In this document: piece after piece, positions 21,709 through 33,200 of the stretch
Layout of the letters: every line of letters begins with the position of its first letter
Numbering within the stretch: the stretch's first letter is position 1
Assembly (NCBI GenBank): GCA_007449985.2
Contig: VIIQ02000207.1
Coordinates: 1-64,000 of the forward strand
Length of the DNA: 64,000 nt
Reading direction: 5' to 3'
Origin: Desmodesmus armatus
Lineage: Eukaryota; Chlorophyta; Chlorophyceae; Sphaeropleales; Scenedesmaceae
The notes under the pieces: model-generated
Told to the model about the DNA's origin: nothing
Database searches by the model: none
Seen by the model: the letters and a program-made list of their open reading frames with translations, nothing else
Translations under genes and position numbers: made by a program

Positions 21709-24634
21709 TTGGCTATGCCCTTGTCAGCTTCACTGCTGCTGTGGCTGCCGGTGCTGTCAGCCTGTGCAGAGGGGGCCTCATAGTCACTAGGTTTGGCTGC
21801 TGGCTTCCCCTCTGTGTGTGTGGGTGTGGTCACACTGCTGCTGTGGCTGCTGTTGTAGGAGACATCATCCTGTGTGAGGGGTGACTGGCTGCCATCGCCT
21901 GAGCAAAGTTTGAGTGTGGCAGCCGCAGCAGCCAGGCCCTGCTGCATCTTCTGCTGCTGCTGCTGCTCTGCTGCTGCTGCTGCTGGTACTGCTGCTTCCA
22001 CTCCTGCAGCTAGAGCTGCAGTTGTGCTGCCCTGTTGCAGAGTTGGTGTGACAGCAGCTGCAGGTGCTCCTGCCAGCTGGCAGGGCCAGTGGCAGAGCAC
22101 TGAGGCATTGCCGCCTTGCTCATGTGGTACTGCTGGGACAGCAGCTTAAACTGCTGGCTGAGTGGAGGGAGGCTGCTGCTGCTGCTGCTGCTGCTGCTGT
22201 GAGCCATGAGCAGCAGGTTGTCTAGGAAGGCCAGGGGTGTCATCACCCTCCCTGCAGCTGCCCTAGAGGCCGCTGTGTGTGCCAGCCATGACTGCCTGGC
22301 CTTGCGCGCTGTGTCCAGCACATGCCTGTGTACTAGCTTGATGAAGGGGTGCTGCAGCAGGGTGGCCAGGGGGGGCAGCGACTCACTGGGGCCCAGCAGC
22401 AGCTTGGCAAAGGCGTTGAGGGAGGGGGCGGCACACGGGGGGATGAAGCTGTCGATGTTGGCCGCCAGTCGTGGGTAGCAATGCGACACAGACGGGCCCT
22501 CTCCTGCGCGGTGAACGGACCCCCATCGCTGCTGCTGCTGCTGCTGCTGCTGTAGAGCCCTGCAGTCTCCAGTGCCACCTTGTGAGGCAGGCGGCCTGCA
22601 GTAGTCACATGCAGACAGACAGGCACACACATTCACTGAGCACTCAGGGCTTGGAGGAAGCCGTGTGACAGCAGCCGCCATTCAGCACATGATTGACTGT
22701 TTTGCTAGTTGCGCCGGCTGCTTGTAGATACATGTGAGGCGTCCAACATGTGAGCGTGTGACAGTCCCAGCTCACACACCATGCACTGTGACTGTTCGCC
22801 CCGTCCCCACCCTGCCAAGTTACAACTTGTTCCGAGCCACCACTCTTTCCGCACCAGCCCCAAGCGAACTTCCAGTCACAACCTATTCCCCACTTGCCTC
22901 AACCTAATTCCCCCTTCCTTTCCCCCTACTGTATCTAAGAGATGAGAAGCCTTGAAGTTACATCTTGGGTGTACCTTGTAGCCATAGCTGCAGTTGCAAA
23001 GCTGAGTTGTGACGATTAGGCAGGTCATGGCAGCTTCACACGCGGTGACAGTGTTGTGGTGACACGTTGAGAGAGGGGAGCGCCTAGGATCCACGTGTCC
23101 CCCCCCCACCCACCCACCTGCGTATCCCTTGATGAGCGCCATGCCCAGCCCCCTCAGGTCTATCAGGGGTGTGTTTGCTGCTCCCAGGGCGCCAGGCTCC
23201 TCACACACGTGGCGGCCGTCTGTCATCAGTGCTGCCCAGTCTGGTGGGAAGTATGTTGGGTCGTGGGCTGTGCTGCTGTCACCCGCTTCACACAGGTTGC
23301 CAAAGTCAGCCAGGCGGATAAGACCGTCCTCACCCAGCAACAGGTTCTCGAGCTTTACATCACGGTGAACCCAGGCCTGTAGAAAGAGAAGGGGGGAGCA
23401 ACAGTGGAGGGGGGGCTGTGTCAGGCATAAAGAATACATGTGTAGCTAGCGTGTGTGGCTTGACCTCCAGGGGGGGGTGAGCAGGCTGCGGGGAGGGGGG
23501 GGTACCCTGACATATAAGCGTGCCATCCTGTGCACTTTGGTCTGAGGGGACAAGATGGGGGAATGGAGTGGAAGGCGTGCTGGTCAATGGAGATGTGCTG
23601 GCCTGGGGGGGGGGGGGGGGGCAGGAGAAGGGGAGAGGGGGTGCTGAAGGGGGGAGCAGAAAGGGCGCCAGAGTATGACAATGCATATGTCAGAGGTGCA
23701 AGAGTACCCAGACACCATAAGCCCTGGCTTGTTGGCCGGTCCTCCAGCTTCACACCCGCATGCACCTGTTGGGTCCGCAGGGCAAAGCGGCCAGCAAGCC
23801 AGGGCTCATAATGTGTGGCTACCCCCGCACCTGGTGCTGGCAGCAACATGACTGTATGGAGGGGATGCGTGTGAAGGGCGTCAAGGGGAGGGGAGGGGGG
23901 GAGGGGCAGCAAGGCAAGACAGAAGATTGGGCCACTGCAGTATGCACAGGGTGGGGGGTGTTGGTGAGAGGCTACGGGAGTGGGGGGGGGGGGTCAGCTC
24001 ACCTTGGGTTTCTGTGCCCCCAGCTTCTGCAGGGTCATCAGCACGGATGTAGCCATCTGGGCAAGGATGCTCTGCAGCAGGAACTCATGACTGAGCTCCC
24101 CTTCAGCGTGTGGCTGCTTGGGTGACTCCCTCAGTGTTTCACACACGCGGTCCATGCTGTCGCCTGCAAAGGGGTACACCATGGTCATGCCACCCTCCCT
24201 GCTGATGCTGGTGTGGAGGGGCAGCACCAGGAAGTGGTTGGAGGCCAGGGGGGACATGCTGGCACGGACCTCATTGAACACCTGTAAGCAGCAGCAGCAG
24301 GAGCACAGCAGCAGGGCAGCAAACAGCAACAGCAGCGGGGTTGAGCAACAGCAGCAGGTGTGCCAGACAGGCAGCAAAGGCTGTTCTTGTGTCCACGTGA
24401 CTGCCACATAAGCATTGCTGCGGGACAACAGCTGTGCTGCCGACAGCAGTTTTCCTGCAGCACTGTAGCAGCTCTTACCTGTGCTGAGTTGCCTCCTGCC
24501 AGCCTGTCAGGGGCCCAGTACTTCACAGCCAGCTGGGTAATGGAGCCATTGGGCCAAGAAACATCCACTTTCATCACTTCTCGCCCATCATCGCAGTAGA
24601 GTGGCCTGACGACCACCCCCGGCGCAACTTCCAT
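20083..24634 (-). CDS. Protein kinase with very long low-complexity C-terminal extension
   Basis: Minus-strand exons 24634-24479, 24281-24003, 23376-23118 and 22595 to a GTGAGT donor after 20107, or read through to a stop at 20083. Phases match at all three introns. The kinase core is clear: AVKYW for the ATP-binding lysine, FNEVRASM in helix C, the catalytic loop VHRDVKLENLLL, the Mg-binding LADFG, and a C-lobe ending LATLLQHPFI. All catalytic residues (K, E, HRD, N, DFG) are present, so it should be active; no glycine-rich loop is obvious. After the core the fourth exon continues for some 700 residues rich in S, A, T and Q, with an 18-residue glutamine run (21704-21651) and a repeated module containing ATCGLS..GD.AGR..LN. 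The frame slips by one base near 22478, between 22100 and 22010, and between about 21080 and 21018, each as if one base were missing. The start ATG at 24634 is a choice; an upstream exon is possible. The subfamily is not clear. Confidence 0.7.
21651..21704 (-). repeat. (CAG)18 coding run, polyglutamine in the kinase tail
   Basis: Eighteen uninterrupted CTG units on the plus strand read as CAG in the frame of the kinase tail and encode Q18. Neighbouring interrupted CTG blocks encode shorter S, A and Q runs in the same frame. Confidence 0.8.
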
Positions 24635-26720
24635 CGTTGCAGTCCAAGGTCCAACGTTGCCAAGTCGCTGTTGAGCTCCTTTCTGCTGACTGAAAGGCAA
24701 CAGTGTGTTGCAAGGAAGGCTGAGATACTGTCTGTGAGCCTGTGAAAACAGTAGAGTTCCCGGGGAGCACGGGAATTTGAGGGATCGAAGCAGAGAGGGC
24801 GCAACTTCGTCAACAAAATAACACGCTATCTGCCTCTGGCGCTCAGGAAACAAATCAATGGTTGTTTGAATAGTGATAAGAATACAAAATTAACACTTAG
24901 ACCAAATTTCGCCTTCATCTGCTCACTGGCGCCAATTTCTTTATCGCCGTGACACAACAGCCAGCAGCGTGGACTACGGTGGATTTTAAAGTTGACTTCA
25001 CTTGAAAAGGTTCAATACAGTGCGTGAACCTAGTAAGTGAGTCCCTGTGGGCCGGACGGATGGCACCTGGGAACGCTGAAACCAGCCCTGCACCAATCAC
25101 GAATTGAAGTTGAAACCAAATGCATGGCTTCAATGTCACGCGTAACTTTTGTCGGCTTGCATTAGCTCAGCAGATGGCTGACGTGGCTGCCCCACCCCCC
25201 CCCTCCCTGCCTGCAGGATGCTGTGGATGCGCAACTACTGGCAGCAGCAGAAGGAGCTGCAAGCCCGCAGCTGAATCAGCAGGGGGTCCAGGACGATGTG
25301 GAGCAGTAGCAGCAGGAGAGGGCTAGGCAGGCCTACATTTGACAACCCCAAGTGCATGGCTCACTTGGGCTGAGGCACGAGGCGGAAGCAGATGAGGTGG
25401 GCAGCACCGTCACAATCAAACGAAGACACACACAATATACCGATTCCTCCAACAATTGTCAACATGTATATCAGACAGCTCTTGTGAGCCTTTCTTTGGT
25501 ACTTGAGACAAGGGCCATGCTGAGGTTGGTCTGAACATGTGGCTTGTGTGGGGGGCCAGGGTGTGGGCCAGGGTGTGGGCAGCTGCAGAAGATGGTGGCC
25601 CAGGTATTGTGGGGTGGGCACTGCTGAACCTGGGGAACACTGGTGTGTTGCCCATGCGTGGCTCACATGATGCCACCGCCGCTCTTTTTGACAGTACCAC
25701 CTCAGCAGTTGTTCACGCCCTTTGGCTACTTGCCTTGTTGCCAGAGGCATACTGGTGTGCCCGCCTGGGCTGCTGTGTTGCCCTGTATTGCAGTGCTTGT
25801 ATCTGCTGTGAGGGACAGCCAGGCAGCCTGCAGCCCACCCTGACTATCTGCGGTCAGCTGCTGCCATGCAGCCTGCAGCACAAGCCCACCCTCACGGCCC
25901 CTGCAGCATCGTAACACCACCCCAACCCACGACAAAGAGCAGCAGCAGCAGCAGCATCAGCAGCAGGAGCAGCGGCTGACTGCACAAGAACAGCACAGGT
26001 GGGGTGTGAGGCAGGATGGCAGCTGCAGCAGCAGCAGCAGTCAAATCACCAACAACACCAGCAGCAGCAGGAGGTACCCCCCCCCCCCCCCCCCGGACCC
26101 CAGGCAGTGTTGCTCAGTGAGGCCCACCTCACTGTGGCAGAGACATGTGCACAGCTGCACCACCATCAGCAGGGTAAGCCCCAGGCAGCCCGTGTCTAGG
26201 TTGATTGCCGACTGCGTTCAGTTGGGTTGTTGATTGCTTTCGGTTTCCTTGCATGTATCTCAAGTGACTGTTCTGTTTGTTTGCTGCCACCACCTGCACT
26301 GCTCTTGAGGCTGCTCAAGTGATCACTTACGGCAACTACGTGCGCATTGACATTGCAAGTAATAGCCTGCTGTCTGCTCTCTTGCCGTACAGCGTTGCGT
26401 GACGACAGGCCTGTTCAGGCTCTGATATCTTGCCCTGCGCACCACAAGCTGTTGGCACTGCCGCTGAGTTGTCTGCTGCTGTCGTCTGCTGCCCTGCAGG
26501 CCCCTGCGATGTGGCTTTACAGCAGGTGGTCTGCCGCAGTAGTGTTGAAGGCGATGAGAGGGTCGTACAGCCTGCCGCACCACATGAAGCCTGGTGCTGC
26601 TGGCAGCATGGTGTCTGCTGGCAGATGCTGATGGAGGTGGCAGCAGCACTAGTGACACAGTGACACACTGCTGACAGCACTTGCAGGAGTGTCGCCCTGC
26701 GAGTGCTGTTGGCTGCAGTT

Positions 26721-27443
26721 TCAGGGTTTGGGGAACCGGGATTCGGTCCCCCAAATCAGGGGTTTGCTGCAGCTTTGATGAAGCTGCAGCTTTATATGAC
26801 AGCTGGTGGGATTTGACATTTGTGAAGGCTGCTGCGCCAAAATTGGTATGCTAGGCTGGGCAGACCCCTTGATGCTGGGCAGAACTTCTTTGGTTGTGAA
26901 CATCCAAGCGTTGTACATAGCCTGCATGGCATTGGACAGCACCTGCTGTACACAGCTGCTGACTGCTGGACCTTGAGCTGGCGACCGTGACTGCCCCACA
27001 AACTGGGCATTGAGTGGCTTTATGCGGTTGTTATTTGTTTGATAAAGTAACAACCTCAGCAATAACATGTGACACAGGGCAGGTGCACAGGGGAACAAAC
27101 TCGCAGCGGACAGGCGAGCCTGATGATGGTCAAACTTAGCAACACCTGTAGCATGGGTAGACTGGCGTTGAGGCTGCTTGCTGCAAGCTAAGACTTGAAG
27201 TAAGTCCACCAAGTCGTACCTGGCGAGAGAGTGCTGTATCTCGTGGTCCCTGACAGCGTGTTGCTGATGGTCCCATCGCACCGCTTCACTGTGCCCGCCG
27301 TGACATGTGCGGATCTCAAATACGTTAGTGACTGCAAAGAGAAGAGCTGCATCAGTGCTTGGTTCACCAGCACACCATGGCCAGTGCAGTATCCTCAATG
27401 AGTCAAGTGAATCCTCTTTCAGCGGAGTCAGATCAGCCCCCAT
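26721..27443 (-). CDS. Uninterrupted 240-codon open frame, unknown
   Basis: From an ATG at 27443 the minus strand stays open for 240 codons, unusual for non-coding DNA here that is not a triplet repeat. Composition is balanced and it starts MGADLTPLKEDSLDSLRIL. No domain is recognised and no intron is needed. Codon use is less GC3-rich than in the confident genes, which argues for a transposon relic or chance. A competing plus-strand reading exists at 27200-27400. Low confidence that it is a real protein. Confidence 0.3.
   Translation of the reverse strand: MGADLTPLKEDSLDSLRILHWPWCAGEPSTDAALLFAVTNVFEIRTCHGGHSEAVRWDHQQHAVRDHEIQHSLARYDLVDLLQVLACSKQPQRQSTHATGVAKFDHHQARLSAASLFPCAPALCHMLLLRLLLYQTNNNRIKPLNAQFVGQSRSPAQGPAVSSCVQQVLSNAMQAMYNAWMFTTKEVLPSIKGSAQPSIPILAQQPSQMSNPTSCHIKLQLHQSCSKPLIWGTESRFPKP
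26766..26790. other. Perfect 10-bp hairpin
   Basis: GCTGCAGCTT and its exact reverse complement AAGCTGCAGC flank a 5-base loop TGATG. A second, imperfect hairpin of nine pairs (GGGGAACCG / CGGTCCCCC) lies just upstream at about 26729-26752. Both fall inside the end of the 240-codon frame. Function unknown. Confidence 0.5.
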
Positions 27444-27960
27444 AGGCCAGCACGCAGCAGGATGTACTCCTGATCAGTTGCTAGGGCGAGCACAGCACAG
27501 CAGCAGTAGGCTGGCTCACAGCTGGCGTTGCTGCGTGGAGCCCTAGGGCGGGAAGCGGCTGATGCTGGGTGTTGACCACCAGGTGTGTGGAGGGACATAG
27601 ACCTGAGGGTGATAGCACTCAGCAGGCCAGTGCTGCAGAGACGAAGATGTACATGTAAACCATCAAACAACATAGCATGGTTGGCTGCGCGTCGCTGTCA
27701 GTACATAGCAGCTGGCGGTAGGGACAGCAGCGGCTGTACCTCCTCCCAGCATAGCATGCAAGCTGGCAGGACGCAACCCCTGGGGTTAGTGTGAGGGTGG
27801 GTGTGGGGGGTGGAGGATTGAAGGGGTGTTAGTGCTTGGCCGGTGCCAAGGGTGACACTACTTTGGGATGGGGGAGGGCTGCCTTGAGGGTCACTAAGGG
27901 TGTTTTGGGCTTGGGTGGGTGCTGCAAAACAAGTCCAGGTGTGGACGCTGCAGTTGCAAA

Positions 27961-28431
27961 TCAGTCAGTTAGCTGCAGCAGCCAATTGCTGAGCGGGCGG
28001 TTCAGCTCCTCACACAGAATACACACGCCACAATCAGGGGCTCTGGTGCTACACGCAACGCTTGCAGCAGCCAGCCGCTGCAGCAGCGCGCGCCTGAAAC
28101 ACATGCACACATGTTGTTGCTGCCCTACACTCAGCCACCCTTCCTTTCATCCTGCCATCAAACCTGTACCCAACCCAGCAGCAGCACAAATGCAGCCCTT
28201 CACGTCGGATTGTTAGGCATGGGCTATAGTCTGTTCAGCATTGCTGCCATGTTGCAGTGCCGTATGAGTTGCAGCAGCACCAGACGATTTGCAGGAGGGG
28301 TAATGCAGGAGGATGATTGCATCGAAGTGCAAGTGTACTGCGCAGCAGCTGCGGCACCAGTCCCCCGCTAGTTTGGCGCGCTGCTCCATCAGCTGCAAGC
28401 AGCGGGGGGAGCGTAGTGGGTGAGTCCTCAT
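27961..28431 (-). CDS. Candidate 3' end of a minus-strand gene, unknown
   Basis: The exon 28093-27961 has a good acceptor (TTTCAG), reads RAPDCGVCILCEELNRPLSN and ends in TGA after 44 codons. A likely preceding exon lies at about 28397-28220 after CTTGCAG, but two frames compete there. The CxxC pair suggests a small metal-binding site, nothing more. Family not recognised. Confidence 0.35.
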
Positions 28432-30287
28432 GGCTACAGTGGCTACAGTGGTGACAGTTGTGACATGTATCTATGTACATAGTGGAGCCAGGTCCATACA
28501 CTGATGTTACATGGTTTCGGGTCTGAGCTCAACAGCTGGCACCCCCCGACGCCTGCTGACACAGCCCAGCACAACACAGCACAGTCATGGAAGGTGACCA
28601 GGGGTGCACGCTGCTTATCCATGCTGTCGCTGCTGTAATAGTCAACACACACAACGTACCAAACAGCACCACACACATACCGGCTTGGTGGAAACCACCT
28701 GGCCCTGACAGCGCCACAGGCAGGGCACACTGCCCTCACAGCCCTACAGTCCAACCAGCCCATTCAATGCAGGCTGAGTCGGTAAGCGCAGCCTTTGCAT
28801 CGCAACACACCAGGCTGAGTCGGCAAGCTCAGCAAACGCCATCCCCCGAGACACACCCACTCACTGTGGGCGAAAGGCATACGAGCAACCAGCGGCCAGC
28901 ACACCTCATATCCACAACCCTAGCTTGACGGTCATGCCAGGTGTAATACACATGTGTACACCAGCTGGCCCCACCTGAGCAACACGTGTGGCACATAGGG
29001 TGCGCAGGACAACGCAGCACATACCATGTCAACCTGCACACCCCAACCACTGCTGCCACTACTCGCATCCAACGCCATGATGCGCAGCAGCAGCTGCTGC
29101 AAGGTGTGGGATGCAACATCAGGCTTCCCACTGCACCCCCCAATGCAGTAGGAAACTCGATGCGCTTGCAGCTACACCACACGCAGAAGGCTTGTTGGGC
29201 CTTCACAGAACTTGATGGCACTTGGTACCAATCCCAGCAGCCTGCAGGTTCATGCCTTCAGGCGCTGACACGTTGTTGATGCACACCATCGCGTCCCCCA
29301 AAACAAATACGTGGCACAAGGGGTGCGGGGCAGCCCCACGAAGGGCACAACAACATGCACAGCGCAACCCTGCTGTTGTTCCTGTCATTGCTCATACTTC
29401 ACAATATACTACTACTACTACTACTACTACTAAACTGGGTCAGGGCCACGCCTGACCGCCCTTTCTGGAGCCAAACTAGGCTCATAGGGCATAATCCACA
29501 CACACGTGCCACACAGCCACACTCAAACAAAGGAAACACACTCAAACCGCACAGCCACACCACCACCAAAGCAAGGCATTGACTCACACTTCATCCAGAT
29601 GCAACAAGTCCGCCGCATGGGCTAGCGCAGCCTCTACAATGGCTTCCTCGTCAGACACATCCAGGCCACCATCACTCAGAACCTCTACGAACTCTGCAGG
29701 AGGATTCTCCCACCGTCGATGGCTGCAATCCACTAGCAATCCACTAGGAATGCAGCTACCAGGTGCTGCTCCTACAGATACATATGGCACAAGGGTGTGC
29801 AGGGCAGCCCAGCTAAGGGCACTTCAACCCGCACACCGCAGCCGTGGCAGAAGGGTTATGCAGGGCAGCCATGAATATGGCACGTCAACCTGCACACCGC
29901 AGCCTGTATCTCCAACCAACATCACTGCTGTCAGTCATATATGTGTCAGGGGTCGCTGAGGATAGCCACTCACGCCCCGCTGCTGCTGTTGCTGAGGGCC
30001 CTGGCCCCATACAGATGGCCAGGGGCGCCTGCAGACTGTTGATCATCTGATGTAACTGACGCCAGTTTCAGGGCCATCAAGAGGACGATGCACTAATGAT
30101 GGTCTGCCTGGCTGTCATCTGTCGTCTGTCCCAGCTCTGGTTGCAATAGCGCCTCTGCCTCGACTGCCTGCTGAACCCTGCAAACCCTGCCCTTTGAGCC
30201 GCCCTGTTGACAGCGCAGCACGTGTGCGGTGTCTCTGTGGTAGCCGCAGGGTTGGGCTTGCAGGTTGGCTTCAACAGTAGGGCGTGT
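28432..30287. repeat. Repeat-rich intergenic region
   Basis: Contains several degenerate copies of a unit around GGCACAAGGGTGTGCAGGGC (about 28980, 29310, 29790 and 29850), each followed by a phrase like TCAACCTGCACACCGCAGCC. A (TAC)8 microsatellite lies at about 29407-29431, and copy B of the 180-base dispersed repeat at 29946-30135. The start of this unit also appears upstream of copy A at 19240-19320. No gene. Confidence 0.6.
29946..30135 (+). repeat. Dispersed repeat family, copy B (empty SINE site)
   Basis: Matches 19471-19650 and 19697-19990. At 30088-30095 it carries ATGCACTA once, followed directly by ATGATGG, so it preserves the sequence of the target before the SINE inserted into copy C. 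Confidence 0.75.
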
Positions 30288-33200
30288 TCAGTGCTGTGGT
30301 GGCGTACTGCTGCTGGCTGCATAGCACCTGACTGCCATTGCTGCCATGGGGATGACAAATGACGCAGTGCGCGTGGCAAGGCTGGGGCGGGGGTGCAGCG
30401 CCATCGGTACCTGCAGTGGGGAGGCAGCAGCAGAGGGCAGGGCCAAGTCAGTGTAAGGCAGAGAGCGGTGTCATACACAGCTGACACTTACAGGGGCACG
30501 CGCACTGAGGGTGATGAATTGCGCAGGAATGGAACATATGCTTTGCGCAGATCTGGGTTGTTCCTTTTCATCTGCGACCCCCTAGATGCCCCCTGCACAA
30601 AGCTAAACCACTGCACCATCACACAGCAGCACATGTTGCTACCAACCAGTGCACCTCACCCCCAGCCAGTGCCTTACCTGTACAACCAGGGACGTCAGGA
30701 TGGACTCAATCATCAGCGCCCTCAGCTGTGCTGCTGCCGCCCGGCTGTAGCGCACTGCAGGGCGGGCAGGCGCAGGTCCCACCCAACAGCTTTCCTGCTG
30801 GAAGGAGAGGGGAGTTGTGCTGTTGCTGCTGAGCTGTGTGAAGCCCTTGATGCCGTTGGTGCTGGATGCTGCTGCAAAAAGGGCTTGGCTGTGGTTCCAC
30901 ATGTGCTGGGCTGTCAAGTCCTGCACAACAGCAACCACGGGGCCCTGCACTTGCTGCTGCTGCTGCTGCTGCTGCTGCTGTGTTTGTTGCCACCATGCCA
31001 GGCTTGCGCTGCTGCTGCTGCTGTGCTTGTTGTGTTGGCAGTTTGCCTCGCCAGCTGGGGACAGGGCCAGCAGGGGGGTGAGGAAGGACGGGCACACAGC
31101 AGCAGCAGCAGTAGGGGCCGCTGCAAGCCACATTGCTGCTGCTGCTGCTGCTGCTGGGCGCTGTGTGTGTCAAACACACCGCTGCTGGCTGCAGGGGCGC
31201 CAGTCTGTAGCAGCACTGTGTGGTTGCTGTACCTGTAGGTACCTGCTGCTGGGGTCAGGGCGGTGGGGATGCTGTAGGGGGTAGCCACAGGGCTGCTGCT
31301 GCTGCTGCTGAAGGCAAACACAGTGGGGGTTGTGATGCCGCTTGCAGCAGCGGTGGCGTGTGCTGCCACCATGCAGCCAACGCTGCAGGAGAAGATGAGG
31401 CCCAGTGTGGCCAGGCTGGCCAGCAGCACCCACTGTGCAGCAGGGGCCTTGCCTGCTGCCCAGCTCTGCTTGTAGGCCCTGCTGCCCTTCTTGCTGCTGC
31501 TGAAGCTCTTGCCAATGGCCTTGCTGCTGGGCTTGTTGCTGATGCTGCTGCCATTGCGGGTGACGGCAGTGAATGCCGCAGGTGCAGCTGCCACTGGCTG
31601 TGCAGGCATTGGGGGTTGAATGGCTTGGTGGCTGCTGGCTGCTGTGGCTCCTCCTCGACAGTGAAGGTCTCCTCCTCAGCGTCATAGAAGCTGCTAAGGG
31701 GTGTGGGCAGCTGGGGCTTGGCCTCTGTCTGGCTGCTGGGGGGTCAGCAGTGTAGCAGGCAAGGTCCACCTCAAAAGCCTCCACTGTGTCAAGGAAGGGG
31801 GTGGGGGGAGCTGGGGCCTGAGCTGTGGGCTCAACCTCTGCCAGGCTGCTGGGGGGGTCAGCAGGGTAGACAGGCTCCATCTGTGAGGGCTGCTGTGCCT
31901 TGAAGAAGGGGGTGGCTGGCGCTGGCATGGTGAAGTTGAGGGGCATGGCAACAGGGGCGGGCCCGTAGACACCCTCATAGCACCTGAAGGCAGCGGCCTG
32001 CGGGAAACAAAGGGTGAGGGAGAGGTGAACAGGCGGGCGGGGGGGGGGGGGGGAGTGATAAAGGACCTCAGCCATACTGTTGTGCACTGCACCTGTAGAC
32101 GGTGACTTGACACTCATGACAGGCGTCAAGTCGGCGGCGGCTGCCGAAACTGGAAACCACCCATGACACTCTCATCTCTCCCATGCAGCAGGTATACCCC
32201 CCCCCCCCCACACACACACACACAACACGTTCCCTTCTCACCTCCTGCTCGATGCTCTGCAAGCACTTCAGCGCGTTTGCGAACATAAGGTCTGGGTTGG
32301 CCCACAGCGCGCGCCGTGTTGCGCGCTGTGCGGCCTCCTGCTCTGAGTCCGAGCCTGAGTCCCATGAGCCACCCCCCACTGCGCTGTGTGGGACCTCAAA
32401 GGGTGCTGTCTCCCAGTCTGACCCCTCCCCGTCACTCAAGCTGTCAGCTGCAGCCTCCAGGGTGAGGCTCACTGTGGACACCTCACCCATTGCCTGGCTG
32501 CACTGCACTGCAGGGGGGCCCAGATGCAGGGTGGGGGTGGGGTTGTCAGCTGCAGCCTCCAGGGAGGGGCTTAGTTGGGGCGCTGTAAGGAAGTAATCGG
32601 TGACGCCTGTGGAGAACCACTGGCGTAAGTTGAGGTTCCCAGCCGCTGGCAGAGGGGTGTGCATGTCTAGCATGCCCCACACTGCCTTGTTGGCCTGCAC
32701 TGGGGGGATTTTGGCCTGCATGCTGGCGGCAAGCAGAGCACCGTTGCTGCCTTGAAGTGCAGAGGTCTTGGTCTTGCGGGTGGGGATGAGGTTAGGGACA
32801 CCCAGCGCGCCACCCAGGGTGCCGCGGCAGCTACTGCCCACACTGCTGCTGCCATGGCGGCTGCTGAATGCGCTGCAGCTGCTGCTGCCCTTGGTGCTGC
32901 TGCTGCGGCGGCTGGTGCGGGTTGGGAGGAAGCCGATTATGCTATTGCCATCACTGCTGCCACCACTGGTCTTGCTGCCATCCAGGCTGCTGCTGCTGCT
33001 GAAGCGGCGGGGTGCAGCAGAAGGCTCGATGCTGCTGCTGCTGCTGCTGCCAGTCTGATTGCTGAAGTTATGGGGAGCAGCAGCAGTCTTGATGCTGCTG
33101 CCGCTGCTGCTGCTGCTGCCAGTCTGATTGCTGGAGCTGTAGGGAGCAGCAGCAGGCTTGTTGCTAGATGGGCTGGTCTTCAGGGGTGCAAACTGGAACC

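Larger units (their letters stand above)
24635..27960. other. Mostly unassigned region between kinase and weak candidate gene
   Basis: Upstream of the kinase start there may be a further exon (24850-24700 reads as a plausible peptide but begins without ATG). The 25.1-26.2 kb part has CAG runs and a C-run (26079-26094). A reading at 25,218-25,340 looks coding but is broken by an in-frame TAG. No confident gene apart from the minus-strand open frame at 26721-27443. Confidence 0.35.

Noticed and set aside
21328..21783. Plus-strand frames rich in L, A and C over the kinase tail
   Set aside because: Shadows of the minus-strand CAG/AGC-rich coding exon; cysteine runs are the antisense of alanine and glutamine codons.
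25218..25345. An exon-like reading DAVDAQLLAAAEGAAS... interrupted by TAG
   Set aside because: An in-frame TAG would need stop-codon reassignment, but the phosphatase gene and others end at plain TAG, TAA or TGA codons; no splice partner was found.
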